Shown here: positions 43,349 to 52,084 of the stretch, piece after piece
Layout of the letters: each line of letters opens with the position of its first letter
Numbering within the stretch: the first letter of the stretch is position 1
Assembly (NCBI GenBank): GCA_016185395.1
Contig: JACPNR010000014.1
Location: 29,417 to 93,416 of the forward strand
From: Candidatus Korobacter versatilis
GTDB lineage: Bacteria > Acidobacteriota > Terriglobia > Terriglobales > Acidobacteriaceae
Length of the DNA: 64,000 bases
Direction: 5' to 3'
The notes under the pieces: generated by a model
The model's input: the letters and a program-made list of their open reading frames with translations, nothing else
Told to the model about the DNA's origin: nothing
Databases searched by the model: none
Position numbers and translations under genes: made by a program

Positions 43349-44296
43349 CTACTGCATCGTGCTCACGATCGAGACCGGTCCGTTCACGGTGGACATGCGG
43401 ACCACCGTCGTCCCGCCGCCGAGATGCACGGACTTGTTGCGGTCGTCCCAATCCTTGGTCGCGCCCGAGCAGGCGCTGGTCTCGCAGTGGAACGGGCTGT
43501 AGCCGCGCGAGCTCACTTCCACGCCCGACTTGTAGTTCGGCGGGATGCGCAGCTTGATGGGGCCATTCTGCGCGCTGGCGTCGAGACCGGAGCCGGACCA
43601 CTCGGTGCCGGCGAGCTCGATGTTCAGTGGGCCATTCTGCGTGCGCACGCGGATGTTGCCGCTCGAGCGGCTCACGTTCACCGGCCCGTTGGTCGCCTCG
43701 GCGGTGATCTCGCCGCTGCAGCGGTGGATGGCGACCGGTCCGTTCACCGTGGTAGCGTTGATCGTGCCGTTGACGTCGCGCACGCTGAGCGGGCCGTTGT
43801 GCGCCTCCATCGCGAGCTTGATGTTGCGCGGCACGTTGATGAGGAAGTGGATCGCCCAGCGCCGGCTGTCGTCGGACTCCGGTCCGCTGGCGCTGATCTG
43901 GTTGCCGTTGATCACGAGCTTGACCTGGCTGAGCATGCCCTTCGCGTCACTGTCGTCGTAGGCCGCGACCGCTTTGCAGGCCTTCACCAGGACCTCGTTC
44001 TTGTCCCAGCCGCGGACGAGCACGCCGCCGTTGCGCGCCGCATGCACGTCGAGGCCGCGCGCGAACTCGGCGGGCGTGAGCGTGCGCGCTTCCTCGGCGG
44101 TGAACACGTCCATGTCGTCGAACCTCACGTCGAAGTGGTCGTCGCACGCATCGCCGGGCGCGGCGTCGTCGCTGTTCATCGACACGCTGTTGCCGTGTCC
44201 CCAGTTGTTGTGGCGCGAATGCTTGGTCTGGGCCTGGAGCGCCACGAATCCCGCAAACATCAGGGTCATGGCGATGGCATACAGAAGTCGTTTCAT
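43349..44296 (-). CDS. secreted DUF4097-type protein
   Basis: 315 residues from the ATG at 44296, which gives a signal peptide (MKRLLYAIAMTLMFAGFVAL). The mature part has a short N-terminal region (GHGNSVSMNSDDAAPGDAC) and then the repetitive beta pattern of DUF4097 proteins, with turns such as NGPLSVRDVNGTINATTVNG and SSGNIRVRTQNGPLNIELAG, each asking for one beta-helix rung. Two cysteines lie near residue 285 (HCETSACSG). It is likely periplasmic or surface exposed; function unknown. Flanked on both sides by AAAGGAC/CTTTGTC heptamer repeats. Confidence 0.8.
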   Translation of the reverse strand: MKRLLYAIAMTLMFAGFVALQAQTKHSRHNNWGHGNSVSMNSDDAAPGDACDDHFDVRFDDMDVFTAEEARTLTPAEFARGLDVHAARNGGVLVRGWDKNEVLVKACKAVAAYDDSDAKGMLSQVKLVINGNQISASGPESDDSRRWAIHFLINVPRNIKLAMEAHNGPLSVRDVNGTINATTVNGPVAIHRCSGEITAEATNGPVNVSRSSGNIRVRTQNGPLNIELAGTEWSGSGLDASAQNGPIKLRIPPNYKSGVEVSSRGYSPFHCETSACSGATKDWDDRNKSVHLGGGTTVVRMSTVNGPVSIVSTMQ

Positions 44297-44347
44297 GGTG
44301 TCCCCCACAGGTAGGTGAGACGGTGCGGCGAGGAAGCGGTTAGCAGC

Positions 44348-44420
44348 GGGAAAGGAAAAAGAACACGGGAAAAGGACAAAGGAAGCGTTGAATCAGCCCT
44401 ACTTTGTCCTTTGCCCTTTG
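44348..44420. repeat. heptamer repeat with inverted arms, right of the DUF4097 gene
   Basis: A purine-rich arm (GAAAAGG, ACAAAGG words) is followed by CTTTGTC, CTTTGCC, CTTTGGG. Sits between the start of the DUF4097 gene and the stop of hisC. Confidence 0.7.
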
Positions 44421-44422
44421 GG

Positions 44423-45559
44423 TTATTGGACCGTGGCGCGGTCGGTGGCCTTCGCCAGGGCGGCGATAAATCGCTGGTTCTGCTCGGGAGTGCCCACGGT
44501 CACGCGGATCGCGGTCGAGATGCCCCACGGCGCCAGCGAGCGCACGATCACGCCTTCCGCCTGGATGCGCTTGGCCAACGCGGCGGCGTCGCCGCCAACG
44601 TCGAAGTAAATAAAGTTTGCCCAGGTGGGGACGGGCTGGTAGCCGAGCCCCTTCAGCTTCTCCGCAAGATACTGCACGCCCTGGTCGTTGTTCTCGAGCG
44701 TCTTGCGGATGTGCTCGGTGTCGTCAAGCGCGGCGATTGCGGCGGCCTCCGCGACCGCGGAGACCGAGAACGCGGTGCGCAGGCGCTCCAGGTAAGCAAG
44801 GATCTCGGGCGGACCGAAGCCGTAGCCCACGCGCAGTCCGGCGAGGCCGTGCGCCTTCGAGAACGTCCGCAGCACGATGACCGGGCGGCCTTCGCGAACG
44901 TAGTCCAGCGAATGTGAATAGTCCACGTTGCGCTGCTTCGCGAAGTGCGTGGCGAAATCGTAGTAGGCCTCGTCGATCACCACGAACACGCTTTGCGGCA
45001 CGCGGTCGAGGAACCTCCTGGTCGCAGCCGCGTCGAACAGCGTGCCGGTCGGATTGTTCGGGTTCGCGAGGTAGACCACGCGCGTGTCTTCGTTGACCGC
45101 GTCGGCGATGGCGTCGAGGTCATAGCTGTCGCCGCGCATCGGGACCTCGATCAGTTCGCCGCCGGCAGCGCGCGTGGCGATGAGATAGACGATGAACGAG
45201 CGCGCGCTGGTAACGGCGTTGAGGCTGGGCGCGAGCAGCGTGCGCGCGATGAGGTCGAGCAGCACGGTGGAGCCGTCGGTCACGAGCACCTGGTCAGGCT
45301 CGAGTCCGTTGCGCCGGGCGAGCTGCACGCGCAGCTCGGTGGCGTCATTGTCCGGATAGAGGTTGCTCTCGAGCGCGGCGTGGTGCATCGCCTCGAGCGC
45401 TTGGGGCGACGGCCCGAACGGGTTCTCGTTCGACGCCATCTTGATGCAGGCCACGCCCGATTCCTTTTCCGCCTGCTTGATCGGCTTGCCCGGCGTGTAC
45501 GGGCCCAGCTTCCGCAGATGGTCGGGAACCAGGTGCTTCCAGCTGTCGCTCGGCTTCAT
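44423..45559 (-). CDS. hisC: histidinol-phosphate aminotransferase
   Basis: 378 residues of the class I/II aminotransferase fold. MASNENPFGPSPQALEAM near the N-terminus, LANPNNPTGTLFDAAATR, FVVIDEAYYDFA (PLP-binding Asp/Tyr) and the PLP lysine in TFSKAHGLAGLRVGYG near residue 240 match HisC. It transaminates imidazole-acetol phosphate with glutamate in histidine synthesis. The start ATG is two bases after the stop of the pseudouridine synthase gene, so it is at the end of that operon. Related aminotransferases for aromatic acids share these motifs, a minor alternative. Confidence 0.92.
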   Translation of the reverse strand: MKPSDSWKHLVPDHLRKLGPYTPGKPIKQAEKESGVACIKMASNENPFGPSPQALEAMHHAALESNLYPDNDATELRVQLARRNGLEPDQVLVTDGSTVLLDLIARTLLAPSLNAVTSARSFIVYLIATRAAGGELIEVPMRGDSYDLDAIADAVNEDTRVVYLANPNNPTGTLFDAAATRRFLDRVPQSVFVVIDEAYYDFATHFAKQRNVDYSHSLDYVREGRPVIVLRTFSKAHGLAGLRVGYGFGPPEILAYLERLRTAFSVSAVAEAAAIAALDDTEHIRKTLENNDQGVQYLAEKLKGLGYQPVPTWANFIYFDVGGDAAALAKRIQAEGVIVRSLAPWGISTAIRVTVGTPEQNQRFIAALAKATDRATVQ

Positions 45560-45561
45560 CC

Positions 45562-47391
45562 TTATCCTTTGTCGCCCTCAGGACGCCGCCCTTTTGTACC
45601 ACGGCTGAAGCCGCCGCCGAATCCCCGTTTCGGACCGCCCGGCGACCTCGCGCCGAAGGGCTTCTTCGCGCCAAACTTCTTCTGCCCGCCGAAGGACTTC
45701 TTCGCGCCGAACTCCTTCGGCCCCCCGAACGCTTTCTTGCCCGCGCCGAATGGACGCTTGGTCCCAAAAGACTTTCCGCCTTCGTGCCGTGGCGCGCCAA
45801 ATGATCTTCCCGCCGCGCCTTCGCGACGTGGTCCCCCACCTTCGCGCCGCGGACCGCCAAAGGGTTTGCCGAAGCGCTTCGGGCCGCCTTCGCCACGAGG
45901 TCCGCCGAAAGGTCTGCCACCGCTACCTTCGCGCCGCGGACCGCCAAAGGGTTTGCCAAAGCGCTTGGGTCCACCTTCGCCACGCGGTCCGCCGAAAGGT
46001 CTGCCGCCGCCACCTTCGCGACGCGGTCCACCGAACGGCTTCGCTCCGAATCGCTTTGGTCCACCGAACTCACGCCGTGGCGGACGGTCGCTACCCGCGC
46101 CCCCGCCGGCGAACTCTCGACGCGGTGGACGGCTGAAGCGCTTCGTCGGCCCGGCTGCGCCGCGGTCTTCGCGCTCGAACGGCTTGCCGAAGCGTTTGCC
46201 GCCCGGCTTCCCGAACGGCCTCTTGCTCGATGGCCGCGGCTCGAACGGCGCGACGGCGCCATCGGCGTCAAAGCGCTTCACGCCGCCCGGACGCCCTTCT
46301 TTCTCCACGTAATCAGCACGGATGGAACCCTCCAACCGCTGCGGGCGTCCGCCTTCCGTGCGGAACGGTTTGCCCGCGCCGAAAGGACGGCTGGGGCGCG
46401 CACCGCGTGGGGAGAAAGGACGGTCGCCGCGCGGGCCACGCTCGCCACGTGCCTCGCCACTGCGGTCGCTGCCGCTGCGCGCCTTCGAGAATCCGCCGCG
46501 CACCTCGCGGTCGCCGGCGCGGAAGCGGAGATTCTGCGATCTCCCAAAACGTTTCTGCGGAGGCAATCCCGCCGCCCGCGGCAGCGGCGCCCCGGCTCCG
46601 GAACTCGCACCCGGCCCGGCACTCTCGCGCGCGGCGGTTGCCGGCTCCGAGACGTAGCTCTTCAGTTTCTCCACTTCGAACGGACGCAGCTCGCGCGTGG
46701 TCCCTGGCGGCACGTCCAGCTCGAGCGGGCCGTAACGGATGCGCTTGATCTTCTCCACGTGGTGGTCGATGGCCTCGAACATCCGGCGGATCTGGCGATT
46801 GCGGCCTTCGATGAGCATGACCTCGTACCACGGGTTGTCGCCCTCGCGCACTTCGCGGATCCTGGCCGGCGCCGTCTTCACGCGGTGCAGCTTGCCCGGG
46901 ACGGGGTCGCCTTCGCCGCCGATCATCACCCCGTCGCGCAGTTTCTGGATCTGCTCGCCCGTCGGCTGTCCCGCCACTTTCACCAGATACGTCTTCGGCA
47001 CGTGCGTGGACGCGTGCGTCAGTTTCGCCGTGAGGTCGCCGTCGTTGGTCAGCAGCAGCAGGCCCTCGGTGTTCCAGTCGAGCCGTCCCACGGGGAAGAT
47101 GCGCGCCTTCGAGCGCACCAGCTCCATCACGGTGGGACGCCCCTCGGGGTCGCTGACCGTGGAAACGTATCCCTTCGGCTTGTGCAGCATGAGATAGACG
47201 AAGCGCTCGGGCATGCGAAGCGCCTGGCCGTCCACCTTGATGTGATCGTTCTCCGGATCGGCCTTCGCGCCGAGCGTGGAAACGATGGTTCCATTGACCG
47301 AGACGCGTCCCTGGACGATGAGCTCTTCGGCTTTGCGCCGCGAGGCGATGCCGGCAGCGGCGATGATCTTCTGGAGACGCTCGGAGGCCAT
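45562..47391 (-). CDS. RluB/RsuA-type pseudouridine synthase with 300-residue RG-rich repeat tail
   Basis: 609 residues from the ATG at 47391; the longer frame upstream runs into a mobile repeat and is rejected. Residues 1-60 are an S4 RNA-binding domain (ERLQKIIAAAGIASRRKAEE), followed by the catalytic domain with PVGRLDWNTEGLLLLTNDGD (catalytic Asp) and EGRNRQIRRMFEAIDH. This part (about 250 residues) is a complete RluB-like enzyme modifying 23S rRNA. The rest is Gly/Arg/Lys/Phe-rich, with a tandem unit around FGGPRREGGGGRPFGGPRGE and later GGPKRFGKPFGGPRR. Such RG/F tails bind RNA and favour condensates. The 3' end abuts hisC. Confidence 0.93.
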   Translation of the reverse strand: MASERLQKIIAAAGIASRRKAEELIVQGRVSVNGTIVSTLGAKADPENDHIKVDGQALRMPERFVYLMLHKPKGYVSTVSDPEGRPTVMELVRSKARIFPVGRLDWNTEGLLLLTNDGDLTAKLTHASTHVPKTYLVKVAGQPTGEQIQKLRDGVMIGGEGDPVPGKLHRVKTAPARIREVREGDNPWYEVMLIEGRNRQIRRMFEAIDHHVEKIKRIRYGPLELDVPPGTTRELRPFEVEKLKSYVSEPATAARESAGPGASSGAGAPLPRAAGLPPQKRFGRSQNLRFRAGDREVRGGFSKARSGSDRSGEARGERGPRGDRPFSPRGARPSRPFGAGKPFRTEGGRPQRLEGSIRADYVEKEGRPGGVKRFDADGAVAPFEPRPSSKRPFGKPGGKRFGKPFEREDRGAAGPTKRFSRPPRREFAGGGAGSDRPPRREFGGPKRFGAKPFGGPRREGGGGRPFGGPRGEGGPKRFGKPFGGPRREGSGGRPFGGPRGEGGPKRFGKPFGGPRREGGGPRREGAAGRSFGAPRHEGGKSFGTKRPFGAGKKAFGGPKEFGAKKSFGGQKKFGAKKPFGARSPGGPKRGFGGGFSRGTKGRRPEGDKG

Positions 47392-47425
47392 AGGTAATCT
47401 TTGATGATATGGGACAAACCATCCC

Positions 47426-47545
47426 TTGTCATTCCGAGGAGGCGCAAAGCGCCGACGAGGAATCTGCTTCACGGGCGGCCCACTCGTTTGGGTCGCAGCC
47501 GCAGCAGATTCCTCCTCGGCCCGTTGGGCGTCGTCGGAATGACAA
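47426..47545. repeat. palindromic MITE-like element with 12-bp perfect ends
   Basis: TTGTCATTCCGA at 47426 and TCGGAATGACAA ending at 47545 are exact inverses; inside, GACGAGGAATCTGC is mirrored by GCAGATTCCTC. The element lies between scpB and the pseudouridine synthase gene and contains no coding frame of its own. Similar GTCATTCCGA...GGAATCT palindromes are widespread in bacterial genomes as non-autonomous repeats (from memory). Confidence 0.85.
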
Positions 47546-47557
47546 TTGTCTGGGTGG

Positions 47558-48352
47558 CTACTGCGCCGGCTCGAGGTCTCCCGCCTCCGGAGCCGCTTCT
47601 TCTTCGGCTTCCTCGGGCACATCCGGCACGCCGGTCGCATCGGCCGCCGGCCCGGTGAACAGGTCGCCCTGATCGGTCCCGGCGCCGAGCTTCTCGAACT
47701 CCTCCACGCTGGGCAGCTCGTTCACGTCCTTCAATCCGAAGCGCAGCAGGAAGTCCTTGGTCGTCTTGTACAGGATGGGCCGGCCGACCACGTCCTTGCG
47801 TCCCGCAGTAGTGATGAGCTTGCGGTCAATGAGCGTGCCGATGACGGCGGAAGAATCCACGTTGCGGATCTCGTTGATCTCGGGCAGCGTGACCGGCTGC
47901 TTGTAGGCGATCACGGCGAGCGTCTCGAGCGCCTGCAGCGAGAGCCGTACGGGCGGCTTGAGCGATTTCGCGAACGCGCGCACTACGTCGTGGTGCTCGG
48001 GCTTGGTCGCCAGCTTGTATCCGCCGGCCACCTGGCGGACCTCGATGCCGCGGTCGCCGAGCGAGAACTCGTGCGAGATCTCATGGATCGCGTTGCGAAT
48101 GGCGTCCTTCAGCGCGGCCAGCTTCGGGTCTTTCGGCGGCTTCTTCTTTGAATCCGGGTCCGCCTCGGGGACGGGGACGTCCACCACGTCCTTGAGCGCG
48201 TTCGCCATCTGGTCGATGGTGACGGGCTCTTCGGCGGCGTAGATGATGGCTTCGACTTTGCCTTTGAGCGTGCTCATGAGCTGGCTCGTTTCCATTTCAG
48301 CCTGCGACGGGTCAGCACCCGTCCCGGCCAACGACTCCTCGGTTATCTCCAA
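47558..48352 (-). CDS. scpB: segregation and condensation protein B
   Basis: 264 residues. After an acidic leader the fold begins STLKGKVEAIIYAAEEPVTI, followed by two winged helices (VRLSLQALETLAVIAYKQPV, TLPEINEIRNVDSSAVIGTL, GRPILYKTTKDFLLRFGLKD). It partners with ScpA and SMC in the bacterial condensin that organises the chromosome. The 3' end is an acidic Ala/Glu tail. Its start overlaps the scpA stop by ten bases, so the two are translationally coupled. Confidence 0.95.
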   Translation of the reverse strand: MEITEESLAGTGADPSQAEMETSQLMSTLKGKVEAIIYAAEEPVTIDQMANALKDVVDVPVPEADPDSKKKPPKDPKLAALKDAIRNAIHEISHEFSLGDRGIEVRQVAGGYKLATKPEHHDVVRAFAKSLKPPVRLSLQALETLAVIAYKQPVTLPEINEIRNVDSSAVIGTLIDRKLITTAGRKDVVGRPILYKTTKDFLLRFGLKDVNELPSVEEFEKLGAGTDQGDLFTGPAADATGVPDVPEEAEEEAAPEAGDLEPAQ

Positions 48353-49164
48353 TCGTCCCTCACGGCGGCCTGCTCGGCCATCACAGTATCGAACATCTCG
48401 TGTTTCTTGATCAGGATGTCGCCGAACACGCGCTCCTGGCGCAGCAACACGGCCTGCAGCCGCACCAGTTCCAGGATCGCGAGGAACGCGCAGATGAGCG
48501 CGCCGCGCGTGTGCACCGACGCCAGCATCTGCTTCAGCCGCACCGGACGGTCTTCGAGCATCAGCCGGCGGCGCATGTACTCGATCATCTCCGCCACGGT
48601 CACCGTATCTTCATTCACCTGCAGGATAGGACGGTTCTTCGCGCGCTCGAGTATCTGCTGGAAGGTCTTGACCAGGTCCACCATGTCCACGGCCAGCTCG
48701 GCGTCCGTGCCTTCGTCGTCCTTGAATTCCTTGAGCGACGGATTCGACCACGTCGCGCCTTCGAGTTCCTGCTTCTGCAACAGCATCTGCGCGGCGTTCT
48801 TGTACTTCTCGTGCTCGAGCAGGCGGTTGACCAGCTCGTTGCGCGGATCGTCCTCGGCTTCGGGCGCGGTCGGGTCGCGCGGCAACAGCATGCGGCTCTT
48901 GATCTGGATGAGCACGCTCGCCATGTAGATGAACTCGGCGGCGATGTTCACGTCCAGCCGCTTGATCCGCTCCACGTAGGCGAGATACTGCGCCGTGATG
49001 GTGGCGATGGGGATGTCGTAGATGTCGATGTCCTGCTTGCGGATGAGGTCGAGCAGCAGGTCGAGCGGGCCGTCATAGACTTCGGCCACGGAAACGGCAA
49101 AAGGGAAGTCGTTCGCCGGCTTTTGCGGCGGCGCCTGCGGCTGCACCCCTTGCGTCTCAGACAT
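48343..49164 (-). CDS. scpA: segregation and condensation protein A
   Basis: 273 residues from the ATG at 49164 (MSETQGVQPQ); the longer frame upstream has no support. FDGPLD-type kleisin start reads YDGPLDLLLDLIRKQDIDIYDI, followed by ITAQYLAYVERIKRLDVNIA, EFIYMASVLIQIKSRMLLPR and a C-terminal winged helix (FLAILELVRLQAVLLRQERV). It is the kleisin that bridges SMC heads and binds ScpB. An acidic insertion lies near residue 130-150. It is the first gene of scpA-scpB, 264 bases after trpS, with a REP pair in between. Confidence 0.95.
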   Translation of the reverse strand: MSETQGVQPQAPPQKPANDFPFAVSVAEVYDGPLDLLLDLIRKQDIDIYDIPIATITAQYLAYVERIKRLDVNIAAEFIYMASVLIQIKSRMLLPRDPTAPEAEDDPRNELVNRLLEHEKYKNAAQMLLQKQELEGATWSNPSLKEFKDDEGTDAELAVDMVDLVKTFQQILERAKNRPILQVNEDTVTVAEMIEYMRRRLMLEDRPVRLKQMLASVHTRGALICAFLAILELVRLQAVLLRQERVFGDILIKKHEMFDTVMAEQAAVRDDWR

Positions 49165-49228
49165 TGAGGTTATGGTAGCGCGAACACCGATGCATCCAGG
49201 GGGATTCTTTTCCACAGCCGCCTCGCAT

Positions 49229-49428
49229 GTGCCGCCCCTTCAGGGCTGGCAATGTGTTTGGCGCGACCCAGGGCCACCGCCCTGGGCTACTGGCGACCGC
49301 GCCTTCGGCGCTGATACAGGTGTCCGCTTACCGATGAACGAGGCCCGAAGGGCCGGACGCCAATAGCCCAGCCCGGAAGGGCTGGAAAGGGTTGAGAAAA
49401 AGATTGGAGCCCCGAAGGGGCGGCACTC
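49229..49428. repeat. transposase-free REP pair related to the IS200-type flanks
   Basis: Left part has CCGCCCCTTCAGGGC, then GGGCTACTGGCGACC and GCGCCTTCGGCGC; right part has GGCCCGAAGGGCC, CGCCAATAGCCCAGCCCGGA and CCCCGAAGGGGC. These are the same palindromes, in the same order and facing each other, as those flanking the transposase at 36021-36464, but here only about 50 bases with no gene separate them. Confidence 0.88.
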
Positions 49429-50481
49429 TTACGCGCCCTGATCTTTCTTCGGCGCTTCGTACTCCAGGCTCATGTTCATCGCCGCGCGCGCCTCGACCAT
49501 AGTCGCCTCGGCGGCGGTGCGCGCCTTTTGCGAACCGGCTTCGAGGATGTCCCACGCCAGCTTGGGGTCGTTCTCGTACTGCTTGCGACGCTCCTGCATG
49601 GGCGCGAGGATCTGCACCAGCGCGTCCGCGGCCCAGCCCTTGCACTCGATGCATCCGATCCCCGCTGAGCGGCAGCCGGCGTCCACCTTGGCGATGGTCT
49701 CGGCGCTCGAAAAGATTTTGTGCAGGTCGCCGACCGGGCACACGTCAGGATTGCCCGGGTCTGTTCGCCGGACGCGCGCCGGGTCGGTCACCATCGTCTT
49801 CAGCTTCTGGCGGACGACCGGCTCGGCGTCCGTGAGCATGATGGTGTTGCCGTACGACTTCGACATCTTGCGGCCGTCGGTGCCCGGCAGCTTCGGAGAC
49901 TTCGTCAGCAGCGGCTGCGGCTCGGGGAAGACTTCGCCGCCCGGCTTCTTCGGATAAAAGCCGTTGAACCGCCGCGCGACCTCGCGCGTGAGTTCCACGT
50001 GCGCGACCTGGTCCTGGCCCACGGGCACGTATCCCGCCTGGTAGATAAGGATGTCCGCCGATTGCAGCAGCGGGTAACCGAGGAACCCATACGTATTCAA
50101 GTCGCGGTCGGCGAGGTTCTCGCGGACCTCTTTATAAGACGGCACGCGCTCCAGCCATCCCAACGGCGTGACCATCGAGAACAGCAGGTGCAGCTCGGCG
50201 TGCTGCGGCACGTGCGACTGGATGAAGATGGTCGCCTTCTTCGGGTCGAGTCCCACCGCGAGCCAGTCGAGCACGATGTCCACCGAGCTCTGCTTCACGT
50301 TCGAAGGGTCGGCGTAATCGGTGGTGAGCGCGTGCCAGTCGGCGACGAAGAAGAAGCAGTCGTACTCCTGCTGCAGCTTCACCCAGTTGGCGAGCGCGCC
50401 CACGAAGTGGCCGAGGTGCAGCTTGCCGGTGGGACGCATGCCGCTCAACACGCGCCGGTTCTTGGAAATACTGTCAGCCAT
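49429..50481 (-). CDS. trpS: tryptophan--tRNA ligase
   Basis: 350 residues from the ATG at 50481. Class I synthetase motifs: SGMRPTGKLHLGHFVGAL (HIGH motif, here LHLGH) at the N-terminus and GRKMSKSYGNTIML (KMSKS) near residue 200. Tryptophan-binding residues lie around ADWHALTTDY and VPVGQDQVAHVELTREVA. Normal length for bacterial TrpRS. Its start overlaps the upstream site-2 protease gene by eight bases. Confidence 0.96.
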   Translation of the reverse strand: MADSISKNRRVLSGMRPTGKLHLGHFVGALANWVKLQQEYDCFFFVADWHALTTDYADPSNVKQSSVDIVLDWLAVGLDPKKATIFIQSHVPQHAELHLLFSMVTPLGWLERVPSYKEVRENLADRDLNTYGFLGYPLLQSADILIYQAGYVPVGQDQVAHVELTREVARRFNGFYPKKPGGEVFPEPQPLLTKSPKLPGTDGRKMSKSYGNTIMLTDAEPVVRQKLKTMVTDPARVRRTDPGNPDVCPVGDLHKIFSSAETIAKVDAGCRSAGIGCIECKGWAADALVQILAPMQERRKQYENDPKLAWDILEAGSQKARTAAEATMVEARAAMNMSLEYEAPKKDQGA

Positions 50482-51181
50482 GGATCCTTCCGAGCATGCC
50501 GAACAGGATACCCAAGACCGGGCTGATGAGCATCCCCAGGATCCGTCCGCCCCAGATGACAAAAGCGAACAAGCCGATCATGCCGATGGTGTCGTAGGCC
50601 TTGCGCATCTCCTCCGGCATCACGTGCCGCACCACGTGGCTGCCATCGAGCGGCGGCAGCGGCACGAGGTTGAAGATGCCGAGCAGCACGTTGATGAAGA
50701 TCATCTCCATCAGGAACAGCATCACGGGGAAGAGCACGCTCAGTCCGCCCGGTACGCTCACCGATTCCTTTTGGAACATCTGCTCCACCGCGAGAACAAG
50801 ATTGTCATGTCCAGCCGGAGCGATGGCGAGGATGGCGGCGGCGATGCCGAACGCGATGGCGACGAGAATGAAGTTCGAAGCCGGCCCGGCAACGGACGTC
50901 ATGATGTCCGCCTTCATCGGCTCCTTGAAGTTGCGCGGGTCCACCGGCGTGGGCTTGGCCCAGCCAAACGCGCCGAAGCCGCTGATGATGCCGATGGCCG
51001 GCAGCAGGACCGTCCCCACCGGATCGATGTGCCGGATGGGATTCAGCGAGACGCGCCCAAGCAGCGTGGCCGTCGGGTCGCCGTAGCGGCCGGCCGTCCA
51101 GGCGTGCGCCGATTCGTGCACGCTGATCGCCAGCAGGAACACGGCGACCTTCATGAAGATGTCGAGAGAGTGCAGGTCCAT
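50474..51181 (-). CDS. site-2 protease family (M50) membrane peptidase
   Basis: 235 residues with about five membrane helices. The zinc motif HESAHAW (HExxH) lies in the first helix (VFLLAISVHESAH, near residue 22), and NLVPLPPLDGSHVVRH near residue 180 gives the third metal ligand Asp in the usual NPxPxxDG-like position. Members cleave proteins within the membrane; small members like this one often lack PDZ domains and substrates are unknown. It is one base downstream of the beta-helix gene and overlaps trpS. Confidence 0.92.
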   Translation of the reverse strand: MDLHSLDIFMKVAVFLLAISVHESAHAWTAGRYGDPTATLLGRVSLNPIRHIDPVGTVLLPAIGIISGFGAFGWAKPTPVDPRNFKEPMKADIMTSVAGPASNFILVAIAFGIAAAILAIAPAGHDNLVLAVEQMFQKESVSVPGGLSVLFPVMLFLMEMIFINVLLGIFNLVPLPPLDGSHVVRHVMPEEMRKAYDTIGMIGLFAFVIWGGRILGMLISPVLGILFGMLGRIHG

Positions 51182-51182
51182 C

Positions 51183-52013
51183 TTACTTTTTCTGCGCCGC
51201 CTTCTTTTCCGCGAAAGCCCGCTGCGCTTCTTCCGGCGCGATCGACTTCACCTTCACCGTCTTCGCCGGGATGCCGGCCACGATGTGGAAGTTCTCCACG
51301 TCCTTCGACGCCACGCCCATCGATCCCACGATGCCGTGCTCGCCCACCTTCACGCCGCTCAGCACCGTGGCGTGGTACGTCACGCGCGCCTTCGGCCCGA
51401 TCTCCGTCTTCACGTTGTCCACGATCATCCCGTCGTTCAGGTCGTGCGCGTGCGAATAGACGTTGGCGTAATCCGAGACCGAGGAGCCGGCGTGGATCAC
51501 GATCTCGCCGCGGTCATCGAGCAGAACGTACTTGTGGATGGTGCAGTCGTCCTCGATGCTCAGGTTGTAGCCGTAGGAGACCTCCACGCCGTGGAAGATC
51601 TTCACGTTCTTCCCGATGTGCTTGAGCACGTGCTTCGCGATCATCGCGCGCACGCGGAAGCCGAGCCAATGGTTCAGCCCCACCGGCGAGCGGTCGTACA
51701 TCATCCAGAACCAGATAAGCGGCTTGCGCTCGGCGTACTTCTGCGCGTCCACGTCGCCGTAGTACTCCGGCTCGAGCGATGCGTTCCGCGGGTCGAAAGA
51801 ATGCACTTGCGCCTGCTGCGCCAGCGGCATCTCCGCCGCCGGCGGCGCATAACGGCGGCCCAGGTAAAGCTCATGCAGCGCATTGCGGACCACGTTCGCG
51901 CTGTGCTCGGGGTCGCGCTTCGAGAACGCGGCGTCGAGCTCCGCGATCCACGCGGAGTACGCCTTCTCGGCGGCGAGCGTAGGTTGGATGTTGCGATATT
52001 CGTAGCGCGGCAT
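51183..52013 (-). CDS. left-handed beta-helix acyltransferase-like protein
   Basis: 276 residues. The N-terminal third is helical (AAEKAYSAWIAELDAAFS); from about residue 130 to 255 come hexapeptide-type turns (KIFHGVEVSYGYNLSIEDDC, GEIVIHAGSSVSDYANVYSH, ARVTYHATVLSGVKVGEHGI), with a conserved His in YSHAHDLNDG, as in acetyltransferases of the maltose/CysE group. The C-terminus is Lys/Ala-rich. The acceptor is unknown; an O-acetyl or acyl transfer role is inferred from the fold. It starts an unbroken group with the site-2 protease and trpS. Confidence 0.82.
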   Translation of the reverse strand: MPRYEYRNIQPTLAAEKAYSAWIAELDAAFSKRDPEHSANVVRNALHELYLGRRYAPPAAEMPLAQQAQVHSFDPRNASLEPEYYGDVDAQKYAERKPLIWFWMMYDRSPVGLNHWLGFRVRAMIAKHVLKHIGKNVKIFHGVEVSYGYNLSIEDDCTIHKYVLLDDRGEIVIHAGSSVSDYANVYSHAHDLNDGMIVDNVKTEIGPKARVTYHATVLSGVKVGEHGIVGSMGVASKDVENFHIVAGIPAKTVKVKSIAPEEAQRAFAEKKAAQKK

Positions 52014-52084
52014 TGCTATGGTTCCCTCAGCGATAGGTGCGGAAACTTAAACGATAACACACGCGATTCGCGAAGGACCCCTCG

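Noticed and set aside
47392..47640. 83-codon N-terminal extension of the pseudouridine synthase
   Set aside because: The extension is encoded by the palindromic MITE-like element and the end of scpB; the S4 domain starts naturally at the ATG at 47391.
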